Assembly: GCA_018673255.1 (NCBI GenBank)
Contig: JABHDC010000211.1
Span: 1-48,882 of the forward strand
Reading direction: 5' to 3'
DNA length: 48,882 nucleotides
Source: Gemmatimonadota bacterium
GTDB taxonomy: Bacteria > Latescibacterota > UBA2968 > UBA8231
Numbering within the stretch: the first letter of the stretch is position 1; every line of letters begins with the position of its first letter. Positions 1 through 9,300 of this stretch are shown here, piece by piece. The notes beneath the pieces are model-generated. The model was not told where the DNA came from, made no database searches, and saw nothing but the letters and a program-made list of their open reading frames with translations. Both the position numbers and the translations under genes were made by a program.

Positions 1-108
1 GATCTGAGTCTGGATCTGAGTCTGGATCTGAGTCTGGATCTGAGTCTGGATCTGAGTCTGGATCTGAGTCTGGATCTGAGTCTGGATCTGAGTCTGGATC
101 TGAGCCTG
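1..108. repeat. in-frame 12-bp tandem repeat array (about 9 copies, continues past edge)
   Basis: The unit GATCTGAGTCTG occurs eight times without change at 1-96, followed by a copy with one substitution at 97-108. Two more decayed 12-bp units can be traced to about 132. The unit is a multiple of three, so changes in copy number keep the reading frame of the minus-strand gene that contains it. The identity of the copies suggests recent expansion by slippage or recombination. Confidence 0.97.
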
Positions 109-216
109 GACTCGAGTTTGGGCCACACTCTGCAATTCGACCTGCGCCTCGAGTCTGTCGAGCGCACCGATCGCAGCCACACTGATCACGACGGCCAGGA
201 ATCCTCGCGCATTCAT
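1..216 (-). CDS. secreted QTQI tetrapeptide-repeat protein (partial, runs off left edge)
   Basis: An open frame of 72 codons reads leftwards from an ATG at 216 to the window edge with no stop. Residues 1-25 form a convincing Sec signal peptide (MNARGFLAVVISVAAIGALD, then RLEAQ). A four-residue period follows directly: QVEL, QSVA, QTRV, QAQI and then eight identical QTQI units up to the edge, so the repeat becomes purer with distance from the signal peptide. The start is supported by the ATGA overlap with the stop of the PQQ-propeller gene, which implies translational coupling and membership of the same operon. The alternating polar/hydrophobic pattern could form beta structure; that is inference. 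I recognise no family and propose no function. The remainder of the gene lies outside the window. Confidence 0.72.
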   Translation of the reverse strand, partial: MNARGFLAVVISVAAIGALDRLEAQVELQSVAQTRVQAQIQTQIQTQIQTQIQTQIQTQIQTQIQTQIQTQI

Positions 217-1361
217 CGCAGGGCGCTTTCGGCGGCAAAGACGTAGATGGTCCCCTCCTGGGTCGTCACAGACAACAAGTCTCGCGCCAGTACGATCGGC
301 GTCTGCACCGGCGCGTCGAGTTCGAAGCGCCAGAGCAGCTCACCCGAGGCCACATCCAGGGCCAGCAGCAACCCATCACTGCTGCCAACGTAGGTCGTAG
401 AGGGAGTCGACGCCGGGGCGCCACGCACGACACCACCGGTGTGGTGGCTCCAAAGCTGCCGCCCATCCGTGGTGGACAGGGCGTAGACTCTTCGATCACT
501 GCTGCCGACGATGAGGATGTCGCGAGTCAGGCTCAAGCCGGAAGCGGGTAGCCCATCGATCGGCGAAGACCACTGAATCTCCCCGCCCGGGTTCGCCACG
601 GCCCAGATCACGCCATCGGCGGTGGCGGCGTAGACCCGCCCGCCAGAGGCCACGGCCTGACCTCGAATGGCGGCACCACTGTCTCCGAGGCGGATCTGCC
701 ACGCCAGGGAGCCATCCGTCAGATCCACCGCCATCAGCGCCCCCTCGGCGCCACCGACGATGGCCACGTCTCCTGCAACCAGGGCACCTGTCGTGGGCTG
801 GGATGGCAATGAGGCTGCCCACAACTGCTCGCCATCGGCGCTGGCCAGTGCCAGCAACTGGGCCTCTTCGGTGACGGCCAGGACGGTATCTCCTATGCCT
901 GCCATCGGCGCACAGGCACGGGTATCGAGTTGCCAGACCATCTTCCGTGTACGACGATCATAGGCTCGCAGCCGGTCCTTCTTGCCGACTTCTGGCAGCA
1001 CCAGCAATTCACCAAGTCGACCGAAGATCGCCCCCGGCCCACAGGCAGATCCGTCAGTACCTTTGCGGCCCAGTCGGTTGCCATCGGTCAGGTCGAAGGC
1101 CTGGATCCTGTCCGTCTGCCCCACCTGCACAAGAACCGATCCGGCCAGCAAGGCGCCGCCCACAGGAGGCGAATCGGTATCCTTCGACCAGAGCAATTCC
1201 AGGGGTGGCGTGGGTCCGTCGAGATGAACCGCGACCCGTCCGTTCGGACCACCGGTCGCGAGCCAGTCACCGCGGCCACCATCCATCGGTGCCCAGAGAG
1301 TTCCTCCGCCGCAACCAATCAGAGCGAGCCAGCCAATCCAGGACCAGTTTCGCAACCGCAT
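213..1361 (-). CDS. BamB-like PQQ beta-propeller lipoprotein
   Basis: The protein has 382 aa, close to the length of BamB. The frame is open further upstream, but the start at 1361 is chosen because it gives a lipoprotein signal peptide: a basic start, a Trp/Leu-rich core and the lipobox LIGC with Cys17. It also overlaps the stop of the upstream barrel gene as TGATG. The rest is a run of PQQ-type blades with recurring motifs of the form Y/VxALxxxDGxxLW, for example VYALSTTDGRQLW and LLALDVASGELLW, as expected for an outer-membrane-anchored periplasmic beta-propeller. BamB is the propeller lipoprotein of the BAM complex. Because the adjacent gene encodes an Omp85-type barrel, a scaffold role in barrel assembly or in a dedicated export complex is plausible but inferred. 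A generic PQQ-propeller lipoprotein of unrelated role is the alternative. Confidence 0.82.
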   Translation of the reverse strand: MRLRNWSWIGWLALIGCGGGTLWAPMDGGRGDWLATGGPNGRVAVHLDGPTPPLELLWSKDTDSPPVGGALLAGSVLVQVGQTDRIQAFDLTDGNRLGRKGTDGSACGPGAIFGRLGELLVLPEVGKKDRLRAYDRRTRKMVWQLDTRACAPMAGIGDTVLAVTEEAQLLALASADGEQLWAASLPSQPTTGALVAGDVAIVGGAEGALMAVDLTDGSLAWQIRLGDSGAAIRGQAVASGGRVYAATADGVIWAVANPGGEIQWSSPIDGLPASGLSLTRDILIVGSSDRRVYALSTTDGRQLWSHHTGGVVRGAPASTPSTTYVGSSDGLLLALDVASGELLWRFELDAPVQTPIVLARDLLSVTTQEGTIYVFAAESALR

Positions 1362-4216
1362 CAGTAGTCCCAACCGAAGAAGAAGTCCCAACGTGTTCCA
1401 TTGTTGACGGATCTGAAGTCCGTCCGACGCGACGCATCCAGCCGCAACACGAAGACACCGCCCAGTGCGATCCGGGTCCCGGCGCCGATACTGCCTCGCC
1501 AATCGCCAAATTCATCATTCCATGCGTTGCCCGCATCGACGAAGAGTGCGCCCCGGAAGGCCCTGAAATCGATCGTGCCAAAGGGAAAAGCAAAGACCAT
1601 CGCATCCAGCAGTGGAAAGCGCAATTCGTGATTGGCCAGAATCAGATTGCGGCCCCACATGGATCGCCAGGCATAACCACGCAACGTCCAACTGCCGCCC
1701 AGGGCATAGGATTCGGGCACGTTCCCCCGACTGTGCAGTCCCAGGTAACGAATGGCCAGCGACGTGCGCTGAGAGAGTCGTTGGTAGTGCCGAAGATCAG
1801 CGAAGACCGTCGTATTGAAGGGGCGCGATCGTTTGAAGTCGACGGTTTGTCCCACGCCAAGACTGTAGCGTGTACCCTCCAGGGGGCCCGTGGGAACCCA
1901 CAGACTGTTATCATGAGTGAAGGCCAGATGGTTGGAAACGAGCCAACCGTCGAGTTTGCGACCCTCGAACTGACGATCGATATCGGAATGACGCAGTGAC
2001 AGGCGGGTCTCGAGCCGATCCTGGCGATTGAAGGGGTAGCTCAGTTCGACATATCCGCCGGTCCGCTTCTCCCGCACAAAGCGCCCGAAGGTGCTGCTGA
2101 AGCGATCATTCAGCCGGAACACACCCCATCCGACATTGAGCTGGCGTGCCAGCTGGCGACGACCGAAGGCGAGATTCAGCCCATCGAAAAAACCCGTCTG
2201 ACTACCGGAGATGTGGGAAAGGATGAAATAGTACTGATCGTTGCCCAGGACATCACTCAAGGCCACCTGAATCCCACCCGAGGTGCCAAAGAGTGGATCC
2301 TGGGAGATCTGACTCTGTGCCACATCAATCGACATGCGCCGCTCGTATTCACGCAGGGAGATCGTCGTCAGGGCGTCGTCCTCCAGATCGACCCATTGCG
2401 TATCCCAACGCAGGCTGCTGTCGGCCTCGACCGCTCTCAGTGCCGGCTCGGCCAGTTGATCGGCCTCCAGATCGAGCCGGAAGATGTGGAAGCGCGCAGC
2501 CTCGAAGCCGGTGACGAGCAGACCCCCACCATCGGGGGTCCAGTCGGGGTCGAAGATCCCGGTGAGGGTTTGACTGAGGCGTCTGAGCCCGACTCGGTCC
2601 CCGTGTTCAGCATCCAGATCGACGCGCAACCCGTACACATCGAACATGCCGTCGCGATTGGAGCTGAAGGCGAGCCATTGACCATCCGGAGACCATGCCG
2701 GTTGCTGATCGATGAAAACACCTGTCGTGAGTGGCCTCGTCTGGCCCGTCGCCAGATCGTGGACATAGAGATGATAGATACCCTCCCGCCCCTGACTGGC
2801 ACGGTCTGAACTGAACACGAGGAGATCATCGACCGGATGCCAATCCGGATCCCGATCGTGGGCCAGATCATCGGTCAGGACCTGCAGATCACCCGATTCG
2901 GCATCCACAACGAACAGATCCATCTGTCCGCCCCGGCGCGCACCAGCCAGGGCCAGACGGTGACCATCCGGCGACCAGGTCGGCGAGCTGAGAGCAACCA
3001 GCTCTTCGTAGGCGTGCTCGCGCAACATCTGACCCGTCTCCAGATCCCACAGAAACAGGCGATCACGGCCATTGCGTTTGGCCACGAAGGCAAGTCGTCT
3101 GCCGTCGGGGGCGACAGCAAGACTGGCCTCGATGGGATGGAGCGATTCGAAATCCGTGCGACGCTCGCCCTCGACGACGATCTCCGGCTTGCCCTCCCCA
3201 TCGATCCGGGCACGGGCAATGCGCGTGTAACCCTGCGAATTCCGGAAAAAGACGTAGTGGCCGGTGGAATCTGCCTCGCCCTGTGATCCGGGAATGACAC
3301 TCGGCTTGAGATTGTAGCCCGTCTTGGTAAGGGCTTCGGCCATCCGGCTGGGTGGATCGGCGTCCTCGATGTCCGGCAGATACCGCTTGCGCAGATCGTA
3401 TCCCCAGTCACTGTCCAGCTCGGACAGTTCATCTCCGGTCGTGGCAGCGAAGATCTCTTCGAAGGTCTCAGCCCGCCACCAGTTGTCGAGCAGACGGGCG
3501 AAGATGTCTGGTCCATAGCGCATGGCCATGAAGTCACAGATGGACTGCCCCTCCTTGTACATCTGGAAGGTGCCGAGGATCAGATTCATGCGTGCGATCG
3601 GGACGAGACGACCAGCGAACAGCGCATCGCGCACGATCATGTCACCGGTACTGTCCCAGGTTCCGGAGAGATGTTCGGCGAGCCCCTCTGAAAACCAGAG
3701 AGGTCCACGGTACATATCAGTAATCCCGCGATCGTGGAGCACGCGTCGGACTTTGTCGAACTGGAAGACGTGAACCAGTTCGTGATGAAGGACGCGCTCG
3801 AATTCCGCAAATGATCCGGACAGGGGCAGGGCGACCCGGCCTTTGAGAAATTCGGTGAAGCCGGCAACGCCCTCGGGCAACATGCCCGGAATGACATTCG
3901 TCTGCTCGAAATAGATATGTGACGAGTAGAGAATCAGCGGGATACGCCGCTGGACACTGTGCGCCAGTTGCTGCTCGACAGCACGGTAACTCTCCTGCGC
4001 AGCGCGGGCGGCAAATGCAGCCAGATCGCGCTCTTCTTCGTAGAAGTAGACGTCGAAATTCGTCGTCTCCAGCCGCTGCCAGTCGAATTCGTCGAACTGA
4101 ACCTTGTTCTTGCCGAAGCGGTAGAGTTGTGCGTCCACGGTGGCCGGCGCGGTGCTGAACACCAGCAGCGCGAACAGGCACCACCCGCTGATCACCAGAG
4201 AGTATCTGCCGGTCAT
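1361..4216 (-). CDS. peptidase-MA / TolB-propeller / Omp85-type barrel fusion protein
   Basis: The protein has 951 aa from the ATG at 4216, which starts a Sec signal peptide ending near TVDAQ and overlaps the preceding stop as ATGA; a longer frame to 4405 lacks a signal. Three parts follow. Around residues 35-290 is a zinc-peptidase-like domain with HELVH near residue 142 and a downstream WFSEGLAEH segment, the gluzincin (peptidase MA) pattern. Around 300-600 are PD40/TolB-type blades with repeated xPxWSPDGxxLAF motifs (QPAWSPDGQWLAFSS and others). The last 300 residues form an Omp85/D15-type barrel with the LRGY motif, a RGALFVDAGNAW strand and an aromatic C-terminus (FFFGWDY). No POTRA domain is seen, so the peptidase and propeller take its place. 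It should sit in the outer membrane with the soluble part in the periplasm. The function may be proteolytic maturation or assembly of envelope proteins; the substrate is unknown. Confidence 0.85.
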   Translation of the reverse strand: MTGRYSLVISGWCLFALLVFSTAPATVDAQLYRFGKNKVQFDEFDWQRLETTNFDVYFYEEERDLAAFAARAAQESYRAVEQQLAHSVQRRIPLILYSSHIYFEQTNVIPGMLPEGVAGFTEFLKGRVALPLSGSFAEFERVLHHELVHVFQFDKVRRVLHDRGITDMYRGPLWFSEGLAEHLSGTWDSTGDMIVRDALFAGRLVPIARMNLILGTFQMYKEGQSICDFMAMRYGPDIFARLLDNWWRAETFEEIFAATTGDELSELDSDWGYDLRKRYLPDIEDADPPSRMAEALTKTGYNLKPSVIPGSQGEADSTGHYVFFRNSQGYTRIARARIDGEGKPEIVVEGERRTDFESLHPIEASLAVAPDGRRLAFVAKRNGRDRLFLWDLETGQMLREHAYEELVALSSPTWSPDGHRLALAGARRGGQMDLFVVDAESGDLQVLTDDLAHDRDPDWHPVDDLLVFSSDRASQGREGIYHLYVHDLATGQTRPLTTGVFIDQQPAWSPDGQWLAFSSNRDGMFDVYGLRVDLDAEHGDRVGLRRLSQTLTGIFDPDWTPDGGGLLVTGFEAARFHIFRLDLEADQLAEPALRAVEADSSLRWDTQWVDLEDDALTTISLREYERRMSIDVAQSQISQDPLFGTSGGIQVALSDVLGNDQYYFILSHISGSQTGFFDGLNLAFGRRQLARQLNVGWGVFRLNDRFSSTFGRFVREKRTGGYVELSYPFNRQDRLETRLSLRHSDIDRQFEGRKLDGWLVSNHLAFTHDNSLWVPTGPLEGTRYSLGVGQTVDFKRSRPFNTTVFADLRHYQRLSQRTSLAIRYLGLHSRGNVPESYALGGSWTLRGYAWRSMWGRNLILANHELRFPLLDAMVFAFPFGTIDFRAFRGALFVDAGNAWNDEFGDWRGSIGAGTRIALGGVFVLRLDASRRTDFRSVNNGTRWDFFFGWDY

Positions 4217-5331
4217 CTGGGCGCCTTCTGCAGATAGCCCCCGAAGCCGGAGGCCTTCTCGACGGGTTGATGGATCGTCACACGGCGGCCCTGTGCAACA
4301 CCGTGATGGAATGCGTCCGTCGCGGCGACGCCACCGGTCGTGCGAGTGACGATGCGTGGATTGTGATAGTGGTAGAAGGCCTGCAATTGCTGATCGCCAT
4401 TCCACACCAGCGCCGTTGTGTCTTCATCGATCTCGCGTTCCTTTTCGAGTCGCGCTTCCAGAGCCAGCTTTTCGTGAAAGCCCTGAGCAACACCGGCGTA
4501 GAATCGCATCCGCTCGCGATTATCCTGCAGGTCCTGTTCCTGCCGGTAGCGTTCCCACAAACGTGGCAAGAGTCCTTCAAGGAAGTCGAAGACGTACTCG
4601 GCCATGGCCAGATTCGTTCGCGTCCCATAGATCTCCAGCACCGTACCCGGTCGATCCCTGGCAGCCTCGTATGAGTGTGCCCACAGAACTTCGACGAAGA
4701 AGAAATCACTCAACAACATGGCCACCCAGAGCTCCCACGCCGGATGACGCCCCTTCACCTGCCCAAGCAGATGTCGATCGTAGTTGCGCTGCCCGTCTTC
4801 CTGGACCAGATCGACATTGTATTTGAGCAGAAGACGGCGCGCCTTCCGCATCGCCGCCTGTGCCTCATTTTCATTAGGACTCTGGGACAGCGACAGCAGT
4901 TTCCGCACGAGGCGGATGACCCGCTCCTCCTGGGGGCCATCACCAGCGATCCCGTTAGCGGTAGGTCCGGGCCCCGACTGCCGGGCACGGGCCGTCGCCT
5001 GACATCGAAGTCGCTCACAGGTCTGCGCAAAAGCGGCACCGTGTGCGGACTCCCCTTCAGGTTGCAGGATTTCGTCGACGAACTGGTGTGCCATCTCGTG
5101 ACGAAGGGTATCCAGCACCTGTCCCCAGGGATCAACCTCGACATGCATTACACTGATGAGAATACGGCGGTGCGTGCGATCCCAGGCGCCGAGCCGTTCA
5201 TGGCCCGACGACAGTTCGATGACGGGAATGCGCAAAGCGTCTCTCAAGAATTCGCGATTGTAGTGCTTCCACCATTTCGCCAGCGTACGCAACCAGGCGG
5301 TGCGCAGATCCTGCGCCAGCGGCGAGGTCAT
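4213..5331 (-). CDS. SprT-like zinc metalloprotease domain fused to DUF2786
   Basis: The 372-aa protein has no signal peptide and is probably cytoplasmic. The N-terminal part has the SprT-like zinc signature HEMAH near residue 77 and the downstream ESAHG segment that supplies the third histidine, both expected of SprT/Spartan-type proteases. From about residue 136 a DUF2786 domain starts (RVIRLVRKLLSLSQ, then NENEAQAAMRKARRLLLKYN), followed by a conserved C-terminal region of unknown role. SprT/DUF2786 combinations are known, but the function of DUF2786 is not. The ATG at 5331 lies 15 nt after the dapF-like stop, and the stop overlaps the next start as ATGA. I see no clear ribosome-binding site, so translation may depend on coupling. 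A protease acting on DNA-protein crosslinks is the family precedent; here it is only inference. Confidence 0.83.
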   Translation of the reverse strand: MTSPLAQDLRTAWLRTLAKWWKHYNREFLRDALRIPVIELSSGHERLGAWDRTHRRILISVMHVEVDPWGQVLDTLRHEMAHQFVDEILQPEGESAHGAAFAQTCERLRCQATARARQSGPGPTANGIAGDGPQEERVIRLVRKLLSLSQSPNENEAQAAMRKARRLLLKYNVDLVQEDGQRNYDRHLLGQVKGRHPAWELWVAMLLSDFFFVEVLWAHSYEAARDRPGTVLEIYGTRTNLAMAEYVFDFLEGLLPRLWERYRQEQDLQDNRERMRFYAGVAQGFHEKLALEARLEKEREIDEDTTALVWNGDQQLQAFYHYHNPRIVTRTTGGVAATDAFHHGVAQGRRVTIHQPVEKASGFGGYLQKAPR

Positions 5332-5346
5332 ATCAGGCGATACGAC

Positions 5347-6216
5347 TCAGGAGAGGGAACGGACAAAGGCGGGTGTGAATCGTCCCTGGAATACTTCAGC
5401 AACCGGCCCCAACATGGTCAGGTCATAGGCCTCGTCCACGTCGATCCTCAGTGTGCCACCCGGTGCCTTGACCGTTACCGGAGATGAGACCAGACCGAGG
5501 CGAACGGCCGCACTGGCCGCTGCACACGAGGAAGAGCCGGAGGCCTGTGTTTCACCGGCGCCACGCTCCCAGATCAGGATGTAGAGGCCGTGAGGTCCGG
5601 TGGGGACCGCCAACTGCACATTCGTGCGCTTTGGGAAGATCTTGTGATTCTCCAGGTCCGGTCCCAGGGCAAGCAGCTCCTCACGGGACCAACTCTTGCC
5701 TTTGTCCCGGAAGACGACGCAGTGGGGATTGCCCACACTGACACCCGTGAATTTCAGCGCTTGCCCACCAACACGAATCGGACGCTCGATGAGTTCGTCC
5801 ACCTTCAGCGAACAGGGCAGGGCGGCAGGCGCGAAGGCGGCCTTGCCCATCTCGACGGTGGCAGAAGAGGCGTCGCCATGGTCGTCGATATGGAGATCGA
5901 TCGCCACCAGGCCTCCTTTGGTCTCCACGCTGAAGGCACGGCGTCGCGTGCGCCGTGTGGAATACAGATACCGGGCAAAGATCCGCAGACCATTGCCGGA
6001 CTTCTCCGCCTCACTGCCATCGGGGTTGTAGATCCGGACACCAAAGTCCGCGCGACGCGAAGGCGTCAGGGCGAGGATGCCATCAGAGCCGGCACCCCAG
6101 TGTCGGTCACAGACGGCGCGGATGTTCTTCGGAGTCAGGCGAAAATCGAGGTCGTCGGGGTCGAGGGCGATGTAGTCATTGCCCAGACCGTGCCCCTTGA
6201 AAAAGGCATTCTTCAT
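5347..6216 (-). CDS. DapF-family epimerase homologue with both catalytic cysteines replaced by serine
   Basis: The 289-aa protein aligns by eye over its whole length with diaminopimelate epimerase: FxKGHGLGNDY at the N-terminus, NPDGSEAE before the first active-site loop, SVGNPHCVVF in the middle and ERGAGETQ before the second loop. In DapF the catalytic pair is the Cys of CGNG and the Cys of ACGSG. Here the equivalent residues are Ser73 (codon TCC, in KSGNG) and Ser226 (codon TCC, in ASGSSSC). The nearest remaining cysteine is Cys231. Canonical two-base racemisation of LL-DAP would therefore be lost or strongly altered. It may be a racemase, isomerase or dehydratase with another substrate, or a weak epimerase; proline-racemase-fold relatives tolerate changes at one of these positions. 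Its place between envelope genes would fit cell-wall precursor work, but that is inference, so no gene symbol is given. Confidence 0.85.
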   Translation of the reverse strand: MKNAFFKGHGLGNDYIALDPDDLDFRLTPKNIRAVCDRHWGAGSDGILALTPSRRADFGVRIYNPDGSEAEKSGNGLRIFARYLYSTRRTRRRAFSVETKGGLVAIDLHIDDHGDASSATVEMGKAAFAPAALPCSLKVDELIERPIRVGGQALKFTGVSVGNPHCVVFRDKGKSWSREELLALGPDLENHKIFPKRTNVQLAVPTGPHGLYILIWERGAGETQASGSSSCAAASAAVRLGLVSSPVTVKAPGGTLRIDVDEAYDLTMLGPVAEVFQGRFTPAFVRSLS

Positions 6217-6329
6217 CAGTCAGCTGAACGGGCGAAGGAGGGTCGGAGTCGCCAGCATCGAGTGTCTCGGACACGGCCGGCCAAGTCGAGTCAGCAACGT
6301 AGAGTTCCGGGGCCGGAACGTCAATCTGC
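6217..6329 (-). other. 113-nt spacer with perfect inverted repeat between giant gene A and dapF homologue
   Basis: This is one of the two larger gaps within the minus-strand run. It contains a perfect 16-bp palindrome at 6304-6319 (GTTCCGG, two bases, CCGGAAC), 11 nt after the stop of gene A on the transcribed strand. No T-run follows, so it is not a standard intrinsic terminator; an RNA-processing or 3'-stabilising hairpin, or a protein-binding site, are options. No convincing promoter or ribosome-binding site for the dapF homologue was seen. Confidence 0.5.
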
Positions 6330-9300
6330 CTATCGCAGCAACAGCAGACGCCGGGACTGCACACCCCCGCCGACACGCAACTGGTAGAAGTAGTGCCCTG
6401 AAGCGACATCCCTACCCGCCTCGTCGCGACCTTCCCAGACAATCTGGTAACGCCCCGCGCTCAGAGACTCATTCGACAGCAGCACGCGAACCTGCTGGCC
6501 CAGGACATCAAAGATCTCCAGACGGACCTTGCTTCCCACATTCAGGTCGAAGGGGATCGTCGTGGTGGGATTGAAGGGATTCGGATAGTTGGCGCCGAGT
6601 GCGGTCGAGACCGGTGTGCTCGAACCCAGATGGATCCTGCGACTGTGACCATCGACTCCAAGGACCTCGATTTCCTCTACTGCAGAGGCCCGATCCATCG
6701 TGGCGTCGTCCAGACGCAGCAGGGGTCCATCCGCGTCGAGGGTTGCCATGCCCGAAAGGATCAGTGCCAATCGTTGGCGGCCGCCCGTCTGTGACCATGT
6801 CCTGAACTCGTACTGCGTTCCAGCAAAGAGCGTGTGCTCGAAGGAGACGTCAGCCGTGGCAGGCAGCAGCAGCGTGATCCCACGAATCGGCCCGATCCCC
6901 TCCCCCTTCAACATGCCATCCTCGAGCCAGACGTGACCGGATGCGACCATCGGTCGGGCTGCACTGGACACCTGCATGCCGATCCGGCCGAAGTTGTCAG
7001 CCAGAAGAAGGAAATCGTCGAAATCTACCCGATCGTCACCATTGAAATCAGTCTGCCGGGCCACCGCCCAATCGCTGGTTGCCTGTGTGGCACCGTAGTG
7101 GCGCACGAGGACGCCGAAGTCGGCAAGATTGATGCGGTTGTCATCGTTGGCATCGCCCGCCGGTAGCAGAGCGACAGAACTCGTATCCGGGGCAACCCAG
7201 CGGAAGCTCAGATCACGACGAGAAGAATCCACCGTCACCGTGTCACCGACGACGATGCCCTGCAGATGAGTGGCAACCTTGGCAAAGACCTGGTAGTTCC
7301 CCACGGGGATCTGGTCCAGGAAGAATCGGCCCTGGTTGTCGAGGCTGACCTGGATTCCGGGCTGTAAGCGATCTTCGTCGTTGAGTGCGGAGCGCAGCGT
7401 ATCATTACTGATGCTGTCGATGAACAGGAGTGTCGCCAGATCACCATCGATGGCCGTGCTGCCCCGTTGCTGCACCTGGACCTGTCCACTGACAAAAACA
7501 TCACGGATCGCCAGGCGCGTCGTGTCTCCGAAGACCGGCTCGATCCAGAGACCACTGCCGGCCTCGACGATGGCTGTGCGTCGGTTTGTCGCACTTTCGT
7601 CATCGACGGAGAGGAAGGTCGAGGCCTCGGCGCTGGCCAGGAACCACAATTCGGCCACCAAAACGGGTTCAACGGAGGCGGTCAGAGGCGTCACGCCACC
7701 CGGTACGGTCGAGATCAGCGTCAGGTCGACTTTCCCCGTCGAATCGTTCAGACCGTTGTGATACCCATTGATGGCGGTCGTGAAGGAACCGGCCAGATCT
7801 GGTGCGACCCGGAAGGGTCGGGTCGTATCAGCAGGTGACGGCAGCAACTGAAGCGCCGTCGGTTCGAACGTCATGAACACCGAGATCCCGGCCACATCGT
7901 GCTGGGCCGGTGTCACATACACCTGAGCCACAAGAGTGTCCCCGCGGCTGACCCTTGGCGCGTTGGTCAATTTCACATCAACCAGGGGTGCCGGGAGACT
8001 GGTGGCGCTGGCTGGGGCGGAAGGTGCGGACCGGAGCCCGTCCCGCTCGGCGATCACCTGGTAGAAGAAGGTCGAATAGGGCGTGGCCCCTGCGTCATCG
8101 AATGAGAACGTCCCACCGGGTACGACGGCGAGCGTCTCCGACACGGCGAATTCGATGCTCGTAGATCGGACCACCGTATAGGCCGTGGTTGGGATGATCT
8201 GTTGAGCCGGTGGCTGATGGCCATAGTCGCCATCCTGCCACTCCACGGCGATCCTGCCACCCAGATCGCGGGTCACGTCGCGGGCGATGACCGCAGCCGG
8301 AGCTCGCGGCGGCACCTGCCGACCCACAAGGCGATTGCGCAACAGCTGTAATCGTGCGCTGTCGGCACTGATGGCAATAATATCGCCCACGCCGTTAGCA
8401 TCGATATCCGCCACCCGGACCTGTCGGATCGGGAAGCCGATCTCGATGTCCTGACGCTCGAAGTTGGCGCCGTCCTTGTTCTCGAGAAATACGAGAAAAT
8501 CACCATGTCCACCGGCAACCAGGTCAGCGAAGACGTCTGCCGTGAGTCCCGCCGCCGCCAGGGCAGAGGGTTGCAGACCCGTCGTCTGGGCCGGGAAGGA
8601 GATGAAGCTGCCCGTGCCAGTATTGCGCAGCAGATTGATCGCGCGCGAACTGCTGCTGGCCACGGAAATGTCCAGATGACCATCCGCATCCATATCAGCA
8701 AGGGACAACTCGCCCGGCGCCACACCAACGAGGTAGTGGACGGCACCTGCGAAGGAGCCATTCCGATCGTTCAGATAGACACTGACCGTATTCGCAGATC
8801 GATTGGCCACGGCCAGATCGACATATCCATCCGCATCCAGGTGTCCCGCCACGATGTGGCTGGCTCCGGCCTGGGCACCGAGCACGGCTCGCGCGCTGAA
8901 ATTCCCCTGACCGTCATTGTAGAGCAGCGTGATGGTATCCGAGGTCGGACCATTGGCGACAGCGATGTCGCGGTCAGCGTCTGCATCCAGATCGACAACC
9001 ACCAGATCACTGATATGATGGCCAATGTAGATGTCATCCCGGCGCCCACTGAATCGGCCTTGGCCATCGTTGGCCAGGATGGACAGAGACCGGGCGACAC
9101 GATCACCGATCACCAGGTCTGCAGGACCAGTCATGTTGTAGATGGGCCCCGCATCGATCGTCACCGGCTCAGACCAGGCGTAGTAAGGCGCACCATCGTC
9201 GGGCAGGGTCGTGCGGAGACTGACGGGAAACTCACCGCCACCGTCATTGGCCAGCACATGCAGACGCCCGGTCACAGAGTCGATGATGGCGATGTCGACA

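Noticed and set aside
1..108. Resemblance to a CRISPR array
   Set aside because: The 12-bp units are directly adjacent without spacers and encode an in-frame tetrapeptide repeat.
1362..1502. N-terminal extension of the PQQ-propeller gene
   Set aside because: It overlaps the barrel gene and lacks a signal; the start at 1361 gives a proper lipobox and a TGATG junction.
4217..4405. N-terminal extension of the peptidase/TolB/Omp85 gene
   Set aside because: It is Arg-rich, overlaps the SprT-like gene and would bury the signal peptide that starts at 4216.
6304..6319. Palindrome as intrinsic terminator of giant gene A
   Set aside because: No T-run follows on the minus strand and the loop is only two to four bases.
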